Shown here: positions 33,404 through 41,871 of the stretch, piece by piece
Layout: each line of letters starts with the position of its first letter
Numbering within the stretch: the stretch's first letter is position 1
Origin: Syntrophaceae bacterium UBA6087
Lineage (GTDB): Bacteria > Desulfobacterota > Desulfomonilia > UBA1062
Direction of reading: 5' to 3'
NCBI GenBank assembly: GCA_002448235.1
Contig: DIXF01000011.1
Span: 62,001 to 126,000 of the forward strand
DNA: 64,000 nucleotides
Translations under genes and position numbers: made by a program
The notes under the pieces: generated by a model
Databases searched by the model: none
What the model saw: the letters and a program-made list of their open reading frames with translations, nothing else
What the model was told of the DNA's origin: nothing

Positions 33404-35260
33404 ATGTGCACTGATAGATTGACTAATTATGTTATTGATCAAACCCTGGAGCTCACCCCTGACTTCATAAAGCAGAATGCCCAGTCCATTCCGCTGCTCT
33501 TTCAGGTCTCTCTCCTCTCGGAGGTGGATGTCCGCGTCGAGAAATTATCCGACCTTTTTCTGAATTTCGTTGAGCACATTACCTCCTTTGATATGGCTCT
33601 GGTTTATGTCTGGTCGCCTCAGAATGCCTGGTTCTGCAGAGGATTGCAGGGCGAGATACCCAAGATGATCGAGAAGGGCAATGTCTTCACCTCGATAATC
33701 AGGGACAAGGCAAAACCGATCCTGATCAAGGATGTCTGTGAGACAGGGCTTGAGAACCATGAGCTGCCGGTCATGTTCCATTCCATGATTGCTCTGCCGA
33801 TATACAAGGATACGAAAATCATCGGGTGCCTCGAACTCTACCGGCGGACAGGGCATTGTTTCGATGTCAATGATATTATCCTGATAAAGCACCTGCTCCT
33901 GGGTTCCGAGAACATCCTCCAGCAGGTTATCAGTCCGGAGCCCGATTACGATGAAGCCCTGGACTTGCGCATGGATATCCCCCAGAGGCATATAATCCTT
34001 GATATCCTGCACCAGTACGAGGAGCTCTCCAAGCGCCTTTCGTTCCCTTTAAGCGTTGCAATCATCGAGATAGAGGACAGGGACAAATTCGGACTTTATC
34101 AGCACATTCCCGAAGGCGTGAGAACGCTGAAGACACTGGCGAAAAGGATACAGGACGGCCTCAGGCACTATGACAAGGTGATCCGTTACGAAGAGATGAG
34201 TTTCTTCGTCATTCTCCCCGGCTGCTCTTCCCAGGATGCCATAACTGCCCTGCACAATGCCACGCTGAATCTCGGAGCAGACCTTGCCAACAATATGACC
34301 ATAGGAATAGCGACATTGCCCGATGAAGCCCAGGATGCGAAAGGGCTCATCAATATCGCACATCAGGCCCTGTCTCATGCAAAGAAAAAGGGCATTCATA
34401 TGGCCCGGTACTCACAGACAGGGGCCTTGAAGCAGACCAACCTCTCTTTAGAGCTGAGGATGAAGCATATCCTCTCTTCCGGGCCTCATATCGGGACGCT
34501 CAACGAGCTGATGGATCTGATTCGGATCCAGTGTCAGGCTGACGATATTTCCATCCGGTACGAATCCCCCGGGACGCCCGTGAGCTGGCAGGGCAACGAC
34601 CTTGGATATCTTGTTCACGAGGGGTTGGCTGACGACATTTACGAATGGATCATCACCTATATCACCCCTGCCTGGGCAGTAGCCCTGGGCTTTGACCCGG
34701 ACATCCGCAACTGGTATCTGGGCATCCTCACGACGACGTCCATTCTGAGCGATCTCAGGGCCGGGTATCCCATGGGTTATTCCATCAAGGTCGCGGATCA
34801 GATGTTTACCCTGGCAAAGGAGATGGGCAAAGGAGAGACCCAGGCGGCTCAGTGGGCGAATTCGGCCCTGGCTGCAAACATCGGCTATCTGGGGATTCCG
34901 TCATCCATCTTCACCAAAGGCGAGATCACGCCCTTTGACAAGAAAAAGATTAATTCCCATACCTTCATCGGATCAAGGATGCTCAATGGTGTCAAGGTGC
35001 TCGACCTCGATGAGGAGATACTCATGTATCACCATGAGAACATCGACGGAAGCGGGTATCCGAGGGGACTCAAGGGCGACGATATCCCCATCGGGGCACG
35101 GGCGATGCGTGTCGTCGATACCTTCAACGCCATAACGACCCCGAGGCTGTATCGTTTTCAGCTCAACCACGATCAGGCATTGAAAGAGTTGTGCTCCATG
35201 GCAGGGAAATCGCTGGATCCTGACGTAACGTCTTTGTTCGTCGATATTATCGGTTTTTAA
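33404..35260 (+). CDS. GAF - degenerate GGDEF - degenerate HD-GYP protein
   Basis: A 618-residue cytoplasmic protein. Residues about 30-180 look like a GAF sensor (LILIKDV...MIALPIYKDTKIIGCLELYR). Residues about 195-340 have the GGDEF fold, but the signature is RYEEMSFFVILPG instead of RYGGDEF. The last 200 residues are HD-GYP-like with HHENIDGSGYPRGLKGDDI intact, while the first HD pair (usually HDIGK) reads AANIGYLG. Both catalytic sites are thus altered and c-di-GMP synthesis or breakdown is unlikely. It may bind c-di-GMP or act through contacts. It faces an NtrC-type regulator with a 14-base tail-to-tail overlap. Confidence 0.8.
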   Translation: MCTDRLTNYVIDQTLELTPDFIKQNAQSIPLLFQVSLLSEVDVRVEKLSDLFLNFVEHITSFDMALVYVWSPQNAWFCRGLQGEIPKMIEKGNVFTSIIRDKAKPILIKDVCETGLENHELPVMFHSMIALPIYKDTKIIGCLELYRRTGHCFDVNDIILIKHLLLGSENILQQVISPEPDYDEALDLRMDIPQRHIILDILHQYEELSKRLSFPLSVAIIEIEDRDKFGLYQHIPEGVRTLKTLAKRIQDGLRHYDKVIRYEEMSFFVILPGCSSQDAITALHNATLNLGADLANNMTIGIATLPDEAQDAKGLINIAHQALSHAKKKGIHMARYSQTGALKQTNLSLELRMKHILSSGPHIGTLNELMDLIRIQCQADDISIRYESPGTPVSWQGNDLGYLVHEGLADDIYEWIITYITPAWAVALGFDPDIRNWYLGILTTTSILSDLRAGYPMGYSIKVADQMFTLAKEMGKGETQAAQWANSALAANIGYLGIPSSIFTKGEITPFDKKKINSHTFIGSRMLNGVKVLDLDEEILMYHHENIDGSGYPRGLKGDDIPIGARAMRVVDTFNAITTPRLYRFQLNHDQALKELCSMAGKSLDPDVTSLFVDIIGF

Positions 35261-36617
35261 GCCATCTGGGGTGGGTAATCCCGTACTTCTTGATCTTATA
35301 GTGGATTACCCGTTTGCTGATCCCCAGGGTGTCTGCAGCGTCTTTCTGTATCCAGTCGTTCTTTCTTAAGGCATCGAGGATGCTCTCTTTTTCGTTCACC
35401 GCCAGAGAGGAAAGGCGGGTGAAATCACTTACTGCAGTTTCCGTCTTCGGATCGGTATGGATAGAGATATCATGCATGCGGATGGCGCTCCCTTCTGCAA
35501 GGAGGACGGCGCGTTCGATGCAGTTCCGGATCTCGCGGACGTTTCCCGGCCAGTCATAATCGATCAGACAATCCAGGGCATAGGGATCGATATCAATATC
35601 AGGCTTTTTGAAGTCGAGAGAGTATTTCCTGATGAAGTAGCGGACAAGGGGCTCTATATCTTCTTTCCGCTGCCGGATCGGTGAGATGTCGATGTTGACC
35701 ACGTTGATGCGGTAATAAAGGTCTTCTCTGAATTTGCCTTGCTGCACCAGGGTGTGGATATCCTGATTCGTTGCAGCCACGACCCGTACATCAATCTTGA
35801 TGGTCTTCTCTCCGCCGAGCCTTTCGAACTCGCGTTCTTCAAGGACCCGTAAGATCTTCGACTGAAGGGTGAGATCCATGTCCCCGATCTCGTCGAGGAA
35901 GATGGTGCCCATGTTGGCCTGCTCGAACCTGCCGGTCCTCAGCTTTATCGCGCCGGTAAAGGCCCCCTTCTCATGGCCGAAAAGCTCGCTCTCCAGGATA
36001 TTATGGGGGAGCGCCGCGCAGTTGACCTGGACAAAGTTATTGTTGCTCCGGTTTGAGTTGTGGTGAATCGCCCCTGCAATAAGTCCTTTGCCTACACCGG
36101 TCTCGCCGGTTATCAGCACTGTGGAATCGGCCTTTGCCACTTTCTCCGCCATCTTGAGCACTTTTTTCAGCGAAGGGCTCTCTCCGATGATGTCGGTGGT
36201 GCGGTAAATGATGTCTTCCTGGGCGTGCCTGAGATAGTCGATCTCATTTTTCATGCGCTTGATGGCAAGGGCGTCATCGACTTTCTGAGTGATCTCCTGG
36301 AGGCCGAAAGGTTTCTGGATAAAGTCCTGTGCCCCATTTTTCATTGCCACTACAGCGGTATCCACGGAGGCGTAACCGGTCATGACGATGACGATGGTGG
36401 ACTGGTTCGAAGCTTTGACCCTCTTGAGCAGCTCTATGCCGTCCATGCCGGGCAATTTCAGATCGGTAAGCATGAGGTCGTAGATGTATTTGTTAATCCG
36501 CGATATTGCAGCTTCGCCGTTTTCTACGAGCTCAACATCGTGGTTGTTCTTCTTCAGTTCCTGAAAAAGGATCTGACCAAGGTTGATATCATCCTCGACA
36601 ATAAGTATATGCGCCAT
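35247..36617 (-). CDS. Sigma-54-dependent response regulator (NtrC family)
   Basis: A 456-residue regulator with three domains. The receiver has the phospho-acceptor Asp52 in LMLTDLKLPGMDG. The AAA+ domain has GETGVGKG, the sigma-54 contact loop GAFTGA and FLDEIGDM. A Fis-type helix-turn-helix (DAADTLGISKRVIHYKIKKY) ends the protein. It should activate sigma-54 promoters after phosphorylation. No sensor kinase gene adjoins, so it is an orphan. The gene converges on the GAF/GGDEF/HD-GYP gene. Its targets are not identified. Confidence 0.95.
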   Translation of the reverse strand: MAHILIVEDDINLGQILFQELKKNNHDVELVENGEAAISRINKYIYDLMLTDLKLPGMDGIELLKRVKASNQSTIVIVMTGYASVDTAVVAMKNGAQDFIQKPFGLQEITQKVDDALAIKRMKNEIDYLRHAQEDIIYRTTDIIGESPSLKKVLKMAEKVAKADSTVLITGETGVGKGLIAGAIHHNSNRSNNNFVQVNCAALPHNILESELFGHEKGAFTGAIKLRTGRFEQANMGTIFLDEIGDMDLTLQSKILRVLEEREFERLGGEKTIKIDVRVVAATNQDIHTLVQQGKFREDLYYRINVVNIDISPIRQRKEDIEPLVRYFIRKYSLDFKKPDIDIDPYALDCLIDYDWPGNVREIRNCIERAVLLAEGSAIRMHDISIHTDPKTETAVSDFTRLSSLAVNEKESILDALRKNDWIQKDAADTLGISKRVIHYKIKKYGITHPRWLKNR

Positions 36618-36816
36618 CTCAGATTAGCTCATCGGAAAATCGGGCGCAAAACTTTACCGGTGATGTCTTTCGAATGCGGGCTGAGGAAAAGAATCCTGCA
36701 GGATATGCGCAGAGCGATGGTTGTTGACCAATCCCGCCGGGTATATTATTCTGTTCTTAAGAAATAATCGCGGATCATCAGAGGGTGGGCTGCCCTCAAT
36801 ATGATCAGGGGGGCAT

Positions 36817-37440
36817 ATGTTATTGAATACGGTGGTTGTCACTGAGTTCATGACCAACTGTTTCATCGTCGCTGATGAGTCCACCATGGATGCGGTCATC
36901 ATAGACCCTGGCGGAGAAGGGAAAAAGATCGTGCAGGAGGTGGAGAAGATGGGGGTCAACGTCGTCGCCGTGATAAACACCCATGCCCACGTCGATCACA
37001 TCGGAGCGCTGAAGGATGTCAAGGATGCCTTCGCCTCCGAGCTCATGCTCCACCAGGCAGAGCTCCCGATCCTCAAGACGGCGACGAAAATGGGACGGCT
37101 CTTCGGGATCAGCGTAGAAACTCCGCCCGAGCCCGACCGTTTCCTCGCAGACGGGGACCAGGTGGTATGCGGGAATATCGCGTTTACGGTAATAGAAACA
37201 CCGGGACATTCACCGGGGGGGATTTCGCTCGTCACCTCGGACGGCAAGTTCTGCTTCGCCGGAGATACCCTCTTTTCAGGCTCCATAGGAAGGACGGATC
37301 TTCCGGGGGGCGATTACCATACCCTTATCAATTCCATAAAGACCAAATTGATTCCTCTTGGTGATGATGTTAAGGTTCTCACGGGTCACGGGCCTGCGAC
37401 CACTATCGGGTTTGAGCGCAGGTACAACCCATTCCTGTAG
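36817..37440 (+). CDS. Metallo-beta-lactamase-fold hydrolase (glyoxalase II-like)
   Basis: A 207-residue enzyme with the zinc motif THAHVDHIG, the second ligand segment ETPGHSPGG, the bridging Asp in FAGDTLFSGSIGRTDL, and a final His in LTGHGPATT. The short length and the sequence GSIGRTDLPGG are typical of the YcbL-type thioesterase group, which hydrolyse hydroxyacylglutathione or other thioesters. AGGGGGG before the ATG is strong. It is the first gene of a plus-strand run to recJ. Confidence 0.9.
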   Translation: MLLNTVVVTEFMTNCFIVADESTMDAVIIDPGGEGKKIVQEVEKMGVNVVAVINTHAHVDHIGALKDVKDAFASELMLHQAELPILKTATKMGRLFGISVETPPEPDRFLADGDQVVCGNIAFTVIETPGHSPGGISLVTSDGKFCFAGDTLFSGSIGRTDLPGGDYHTLINSIKTKLIPLGDDVKVLTGHGPATTIGFERRYNPFL

Positions 37441-37452
37441 GGGGGAGATGAT

Positions 37453-37881
37453 ATGAAGAAGCTGTACGTCGGTATGATCATGGTAGCCATGGCGGCTGTC
37501 CTTCTGTTGCCGGGATGCGCAAAACTGCAGGAAACGATCAACGGTACTCCTGCTTCCAAGAGTGCACAGTCGTCGTCCCGGTATCTGGATTTCGGTGATA
37601 TCCTCATTCCCGGAGACTTGAGCATGGTGCAGAAGGAGAGTTATATCACCAACGGTCACGGGAGGGTCGTCCTGACCGGACGTGTCTATGCGGAATCTCT
37701 TGCCCAGTTTTTCATTACATCGATGAATACCGATGGATGGGCCATGATGAATCAGTATAAGTATCAGGGAGCCATAAAGCTCTTTTTTAAGAAAAGCGAG
37801 AGGTTTTCATCCATCCTCATAACGGAAGACCCTCTCAGGACGTGGGTGGAGATATGGGTAGTACCTCAGGAGAAGATCTAG
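37453..37881 (+). CDS. Small lipoprotein, conserved family, function unknown
   Basis: A 142-residue lipoprotein: signal peptide VGMIMVAMAAVLLLPGC with the lipobox LLPGC. The mature part has YLDFGDILIPGDLSM and ends in strands EIWVVPQ. I do not recognise a named domain. GGGGGAGA precedes the ATG. The coaBC start lies inside its last 28 bases, so expression of the two is linked. Confidence 0.7.
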   Translation: MKKLYVGMIMVAMAAVLLLPGCAKLQETINGTPASKSAQSSSRYLDFGDILIPGDLSMVQKESYITNGHGRVVLTGRVYAESLAQFFITSMNTDGWAMMNQYKYQGAIKLFFKKSERFSSILITEDPLRTWVEIWVVPQEKI

Positions 37882-39068
37882 CAGGCAAGACGGTCGTTTA
37901 CGGGATTACCGGCGGCATTGCGGCCTACAAGGCGCCCCTTGTGGTGCGCGGGCTCAAAGCTTTGGGCATCGATGTATATGCCGTCATGACCGAGGCTTCC
38001 TCGCATTTTGTGACGCCGCTCTCCCTGCAGACAGTCTCCGGCCGGGCCGTATGCACCGAGCTTTTTCCGCTCATATCGCCCGATGCTCACCAGGTGGAGC
38101 ATATCGCCCTGGCCGACCGCGCCGACCTTCTTATGATCGCCCCGGCTACGGCGAACTTTATCGCAAAGCTGGCTAACGGCATTGCGGATGATCTGCTCTC
38201 GTGCATTGCCCTGGCGACAAGAGCACCTGTGCTTGTGTGTCCTTCGATGAATGTCAATATGTACAATCACCCCGCAACCCGGAAGAACATCGAGCTTCTC
38301 AAGGAGAGAGGGGTGCACATCCTGGAACCTGCAGCCGGAGAGCTCGCGTGCGGGTGGGAAGGGGTAGGGCGGCTGCCCGAGCCCGAAAGAATAGTGACCG
38401 AAGCGAAGAAACACCTCTACCAGAAAGACCTCTCCGGCATTTCGCTGGTCGTCACCTGCGGACCCACCAGTGAAGACATCGATCCGGTGCGCTTCATTAC
38501 GAACCGCTCAACAGGCAGGATGGGGGCTGCCCTTGTGGAGGCTGCATGCGTAAGGGGAGCTTCTACCAAGGTGATCAGCGGGCCTGTAGCCCTGGAATAT
38601 GCGCCCTGGGCTCAGGTGCTCATGGTCCGCTCCGCAGAGCAGATGCTTGCGGCGGTCACGGAGAGCCTCAAAGACGCCGATGTGCTCATCATGGCGGCAG
38701 CAGTGGCCGATTATACGCCGGCTCAGTATCGTGAATCCAAGATAAAGAAGGGCGACAAGCTCGCAGCGATCGAGCTCAAATCAACTCACGATATCCTCTC
38801 AACCATCAAGCCCCTGAAAAAGGATAAGTTTTTTGTGGGCTTTGCCGCTGAGACCGAAAATTTAAGCGAGTCGGCCAGGAACAAGCTCATCACGAAAGGC
38901 CTCGATATGATCGTCGCCAACAGGGTGGGAGAACCGGGAAGCGGATTCGGTTCGGATACCAATTCCGGTGTCATCATAGTCCCGGACGGGACGCTGGATA
39001 CCTTCGAACGGCTGGGAAAAGAAACCCTGGCGCATAAAATTCTCGATTTCATAAGGGAAAGGGTGTGA
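37854..39068 (+). CDS. coaBC: Bifunctional phosphopantothenoylcysteine decarboxylase / synthase
   Basis: A 404-residue fusion for coenzyme A synthesis. The N-terminal CoaC flavoprotein half has VYGITGGIAAYKAP, HIALADRADLLMIAPATANF and the PSMNVNMYNHP motif. The C-terminal CoaB half has VVTCGPTSEDIDPVRFITN and the K-x-K-K region ESKIKKGD. It converts 4'-phosphopantothenate and Cys to 4'-phosphopantetheine. GGTGGAGAT five bases before ATG 37854 supports the start; a GTG at 37842 is possible. It overlaps the next gene's GTG by four bases. Confidence 0.96.
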   Translation: MGSTSGEDLAGKTVVYGITGGIAAYKAPLVVRGLKALGIDVYAVMTEASSHFVTPLSLQTVSGRAVCTELFPLISPDAHQVEHIALADRADLLMIAPATANFIAKLANGIADDLLSCIALATRAPVLVCPSMNVNMYNHPATRKNIELLKERGVHILEPAAGELACGWEGVGRLPEPERIVTEAKKHLYQKDLSGISLVVTCGPTSEDIDPVRFITNRSTGRMGAALVEAACVRGASTKVISGPVALEYAPWAQVLMVRSAEQMLAAVTESLKDADVLIMAAAVADYTPAQYRESKIKKGDKLAAIELKSTHDILSTIKPLKKDKFFVGFAAETENLSESARNKLITKGLDMIVANRVGEPGSGFGSDTNSGVIIVPDGTLDTFERLGKETLAHKILDFIRERV

Positions 39069-39733
39069 ATGACCTCATTACCCAAATACTGCGTGAGGAA
39101 ATGCAATGGAGCGGACGATTCCTCATGCTTCCCCGAGAGGTGCAGCCCATGCCGGAATCAGTCTCAAAGGAAAAGGCCCTAGAAGCAATACGGACGCGCC
39201 TGGAGAAGTGCAACTGCTGCTCGCTGTGCAAGACGGCAAAGAATATCGTATTCGGGGAAGGCGATCATGACGCCGGCATCATGTTTATCGGCGAGGCGCC
39301 CGGCGCCGTTGAAGACCAGACCGGAAGACCATTTGTCGGCCCTGCGGGGAAGCTGCTCACCGATATCATCGAGAAAGGGATGGGGCTGAAACGCCAGGAT
39401 GTCTACATCGCAAATATCGCAAAGTGCAGGCCTCCGGGCAACAGGGACCCGCTGCCTGAGGAAATCCGGGAGTGCATCGGTTTTCTTGATGAGCAGATCG
39501 AGGTCATCGAACCGAAAGTAATCGTTGCCCTGGGGAAAGTCGCAGCTCAGACGCTGCTGAACACCGAAACCTCAATCAGTGGGCTCAGGGGTAATTTTTA
39601 CGAGTATAAGGGCGTCAAGGTGATGCCGACGTATCATCCGAGTTACCTGCTCCATAATCCGGCAAAGAAGAGGGACGTATGGGAAGATATAAAAAAGGTA
39701 ATGGTATACCTCGATATTCCTCTGCCAAAATAG
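39065..39733 (+). CDS. Family 4 uracil-DNA glycosylase (Fe-S type)
   Basis: A 222-residue UDGa enzyme that removes uracil from DNA. The catalytic region is GEAPGAVEDQTGRPFVGPAG and the second motif YHPSYLLHNP. Cys of CNCCSLC and two later Cys (AKCRPPGN, RECIG) supply the [4Fe-4S] cluster. It begins at GTG overlapping the coaBC stop (GTGA), and the nfeD start lies 55 bases before its end. Part of a compact run that also includes recJ. Confidence 0.92.
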   Translation: MNDLITQILREEMQWSGRFLMLPREVQPMPESVSKEKALEAIRTRLEKCNCCSLCKTAKNIVFGEGDHDAGIMFIGEAPGAVEDQTGRPFVGPAGKLLTDIIEKGMGLKRQDVYIANIAKCRPPGNRDPLPEEIRECIGFLDEQIEVIEPKVIVALGKVAAQTLLNTETSISGLRGNFYEYKGVKVMPTYHPSYLLHNPAKKRDVWEDIKKVMVYLDIPLPK

Positions 39734-41025
39734 GGAAAGCCCTTGCCTTCCTCTTTGCGGCACTGCTTATAGCCCCTGCTGTTCTTCAGGCAGCCGATAT
39801 CCTGGTTATCGAGGTGAAGGATGCCATCACCCCTCCCATCGCCTCGTTTATCCTTGAAAAGATCGAGGATGCCGTAGAAAGTCAAAAGCACGCCATAATC
39901 ATCCAGATGGACACTCCCGGAGGATTGGATACCGCCATGCGGGATATCGTCCAGAAGGAAATGAGCGCCCCTCTCCCGGTGATCGTCTACGTATCGCCTC
40001 AGGGGGCACGGGCTGCATCTGCCGGTGCGATCATTACCCTGGCTTCGGACATCGCCGCCATGGCGCCGGGGACAAATATCGGCGCCGCGCACCCGGTCAG
40101 CATAGGAGGAGGCACGGGCGAGGAGCAGGGTGAAGGCAAGACCATGGCGGAAAAGGTGACCAACGATGCGGTTGCCTATGTCAGGAGCATCGCGCATGAG
40201 CGGGGAAGGAACGAACAGTGGGCTCAGGATGCGGTGGTAAAGAGTATATCCACCCCTGCGCAGGATGCGTTGAAGCTGGGAGTTATCGACATCGTTGCCC
40301 CGAACATGGATGATCTGCTCAAGCAGATCGACGGGAAGACCATCAAGAAAAACGGCAGGACGTACGAGCTGAATACTCGTGACGCCACGCTGGTATTCGA
40401 GCCTATGGGGTTCAGGTACCGGCTGCTTGCGGTGATATCCAATCCGAATATCGCCTACATCCTCATGCTCATAGGTCTTGCAGGGATATTCTTCGAACTG
40501 TCCAGTCCCGGGGCTATCCTGCCGGGTGTAATCGGGGGCATTTCGCTTATCCTCGCGTTTTTTGCGTTTCAGACCCTGCCGGTGAACTTTGCAGGCATCG
40601 CACTCATTCTGCTGGCCATCATCATGTTCATCGCCGAGATCAAGGTTCCCAGCTTCGGCATGCTCACGGTCGGAGGGGTAGTGTCCATGCTTCTGGGCTC
40701 GGTCCTGCTGTTCAGGAATCAGGAGCTCTACGAGCAGGTTTCCCTGAGCATCATCCTTCCCGTCACGCTTCTGTTCACCGCATTCTTTGTCACCGTTCTC
40801 TACCTTGTCATAAAGATACACCGCCAGTCGTCAGTGAGCGGGAGGCAAGGCATTATCGGCGAGAAGGCGCGTGTATATTCCTGGACCGAAGAGGGCAAGG
40901 GCAAGGTTTTCTGCCATGGCGAGTACTGGAACGCAAAGGGACCGGCCACGCTTGCTCCTGGTGATGAGGTCGAGGTTGTGGAACTCGAAGGATTGGAGCT
41001 CGTTGTAAAGGCCTCCCCGCGGTAG
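39679..41025 (+). CDS. NfeD-family membrane serine protease (ClpP-class)
   Basis: A 448-residue long-form NfeD protein. After a signal sequence (residues 18-38) comes a ClpP-type protease domain with MDTPGG and the nucleophile Ser114 in ARAASAG; the partner Lys is likely Lys159 in EKVTNDAVAY. Four to five membrane helices follow (residues 235-375), then a C-terminal OB-fold (GEKARVYSWTEE). Relatives cleave stomatin or similar membrane proteins; the usual stomatin partner is not next to it here. The start has GAGGG at short spacing and lies within the UDG gene. Confidence 0.9.
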   Translation: MGRYKKGNGIPRYSSAKIGKALAFLFAALLIAPAVLQAADILVIEVKDAITPPIASFILEKIEDAVESQKHAIIIQMDTPGGLDTAMRDIVQKEMSAPLPVIVYVSPQGARAASAGAIITLASDIAAMAPGTNIGAAHPVSIGGGTGEEQGEGKTMAEKVTNDAVAYVRSIAHERGRNEQWAQDAVVKSISTPAQDALKLGVIDIVAPNMDDLLKQIDGKTIKKNGRTYELNTRDATLVFEPMGFRYRLLAVISNPNIAYILMLIGLAGIFFELSSPGAILPGVIGGISLILAFFAFQTLPVNFAGIALILLAIIMFIAEIKVPSFGMLTVGGVVSMLLGSVLLFRNQELYEQVSLSIILPVTLLFTAFFVTVLYLVIKIHRQSSVSGRQGIIGEKARVYSWTEEGKGKVFCHGEYWNAKGPATLAPGDEVEVVELEGLELVVKASPR

Positions 41026-41049
41026 CAAAGTAAAGCTTGGGGGAACGGA

Positions 41050-41814
41050 ATGAAGGTTACAGAGGACAGGCTCACCATCGGCGGCAGGGCGCACACCATT
41101 GACGAGGTCGAAGATGTCTGCAATCTCGGCCTTCCCTTTGCTGAGATCTCTCTCGATGAGCCGGGCCAGGTGGAAAAAGAGTTCGATGCCTTGAAATCCT
41201 TGCAGGCGCGTTATGGGATAATGTACCTTGCCCACTATCCCAATGAGGGGAATCCCTTTGATACCGAAACGCTTAAGAAGGAGTTCGTTCCCAAGATCAA
41301 AAAGCTGCTTTATCTGTCGAAGAAGCTCGATATTTCCAAAGGAACGATCCATTTCTGGATGGACAAACGGTGGGCCGGCAAAGAGCTTATAGAGAAGAAA
41401 ATCTTCCTCTTGCGGGACATGGTTGATTACGCAGAGGAGCAGGGCATCACTCTGTGTATCGAAAATTTGTCCGAGCGTTTCGAGAGCTTCCAAAAGGCGT
41501 TTGAAGAGATACCTGCTCTGAGGATGACCCTGGATATCGGGCACGGCCAGCTTCTCTCAAGCGAGAACACCTCGTACGGTTTCATGCGGCAGGCCTTCGA
41601 AAAGATAGCCCATATCCATATCCATGACAATCATGGAGGAACGGGCGTCAAAGACGATCAGCACCTGTGTCTGGGGCAGGGTATCATAAATTATCAGGCG
41701 ATCTTCAAAGAGCTGGGGGAGAAGGGATACCGTTCGTCCGTCACCATGGAGGTGAAGCCGCAGGATATGCCCGAAACCAGGCAAGTTATCGTAAGGTACT
41801 TGCCGGGGGCCTGA
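41050..41814 (+). CDS. Sugar phosphate isomerase/epimerase-type TIM-barrel protein
   Basis: A 254-residue protein of the xylose isomerase / AP endonuclease 2 TIM-barrel group. Metal-binding residues are visible in CIENLSERFE, MTLDIGHGQLL, HIHIHDNHGGTGVKDDQHLCLGQG and VTMEVKP. The group includes endonuclease IV-like and sugar epimerase enzymes, and short single-domain members like this are usually of unknown substrate. GGGGGAAC precedes the ATG. It stands between nfeD and recJ on the same strand. Confidence 0.8.
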   Translation: MKVTEDRLTIGGRAHTIDEVEDVCNLGLPFAEISLDEPGQVEKEFDALKSLQARYGIMYLAHYPNEGNPFDTETLKKEFVPKIKKLLYLSKKLDISKGTIHFWMDKRWAGKELIEKKIFLLRDMVDYAEEQGITLCIENLSERFESFQKAFEEIPALRMTLDIGHGQLLSSENTSYGFMRQAFEKIAHIHIHDNHGGTGVKDDQHLCLGQGIINYQAIFKELGEKGYRSSVTMEVKPQDMPETRQVIVRYLPGA

Positions 41815-41871
41815 AAAGCGGTTCTCCGGTGCTGCTTGACTATTTGAGCTCCCGGCGCTAAGGTGCGGCGT

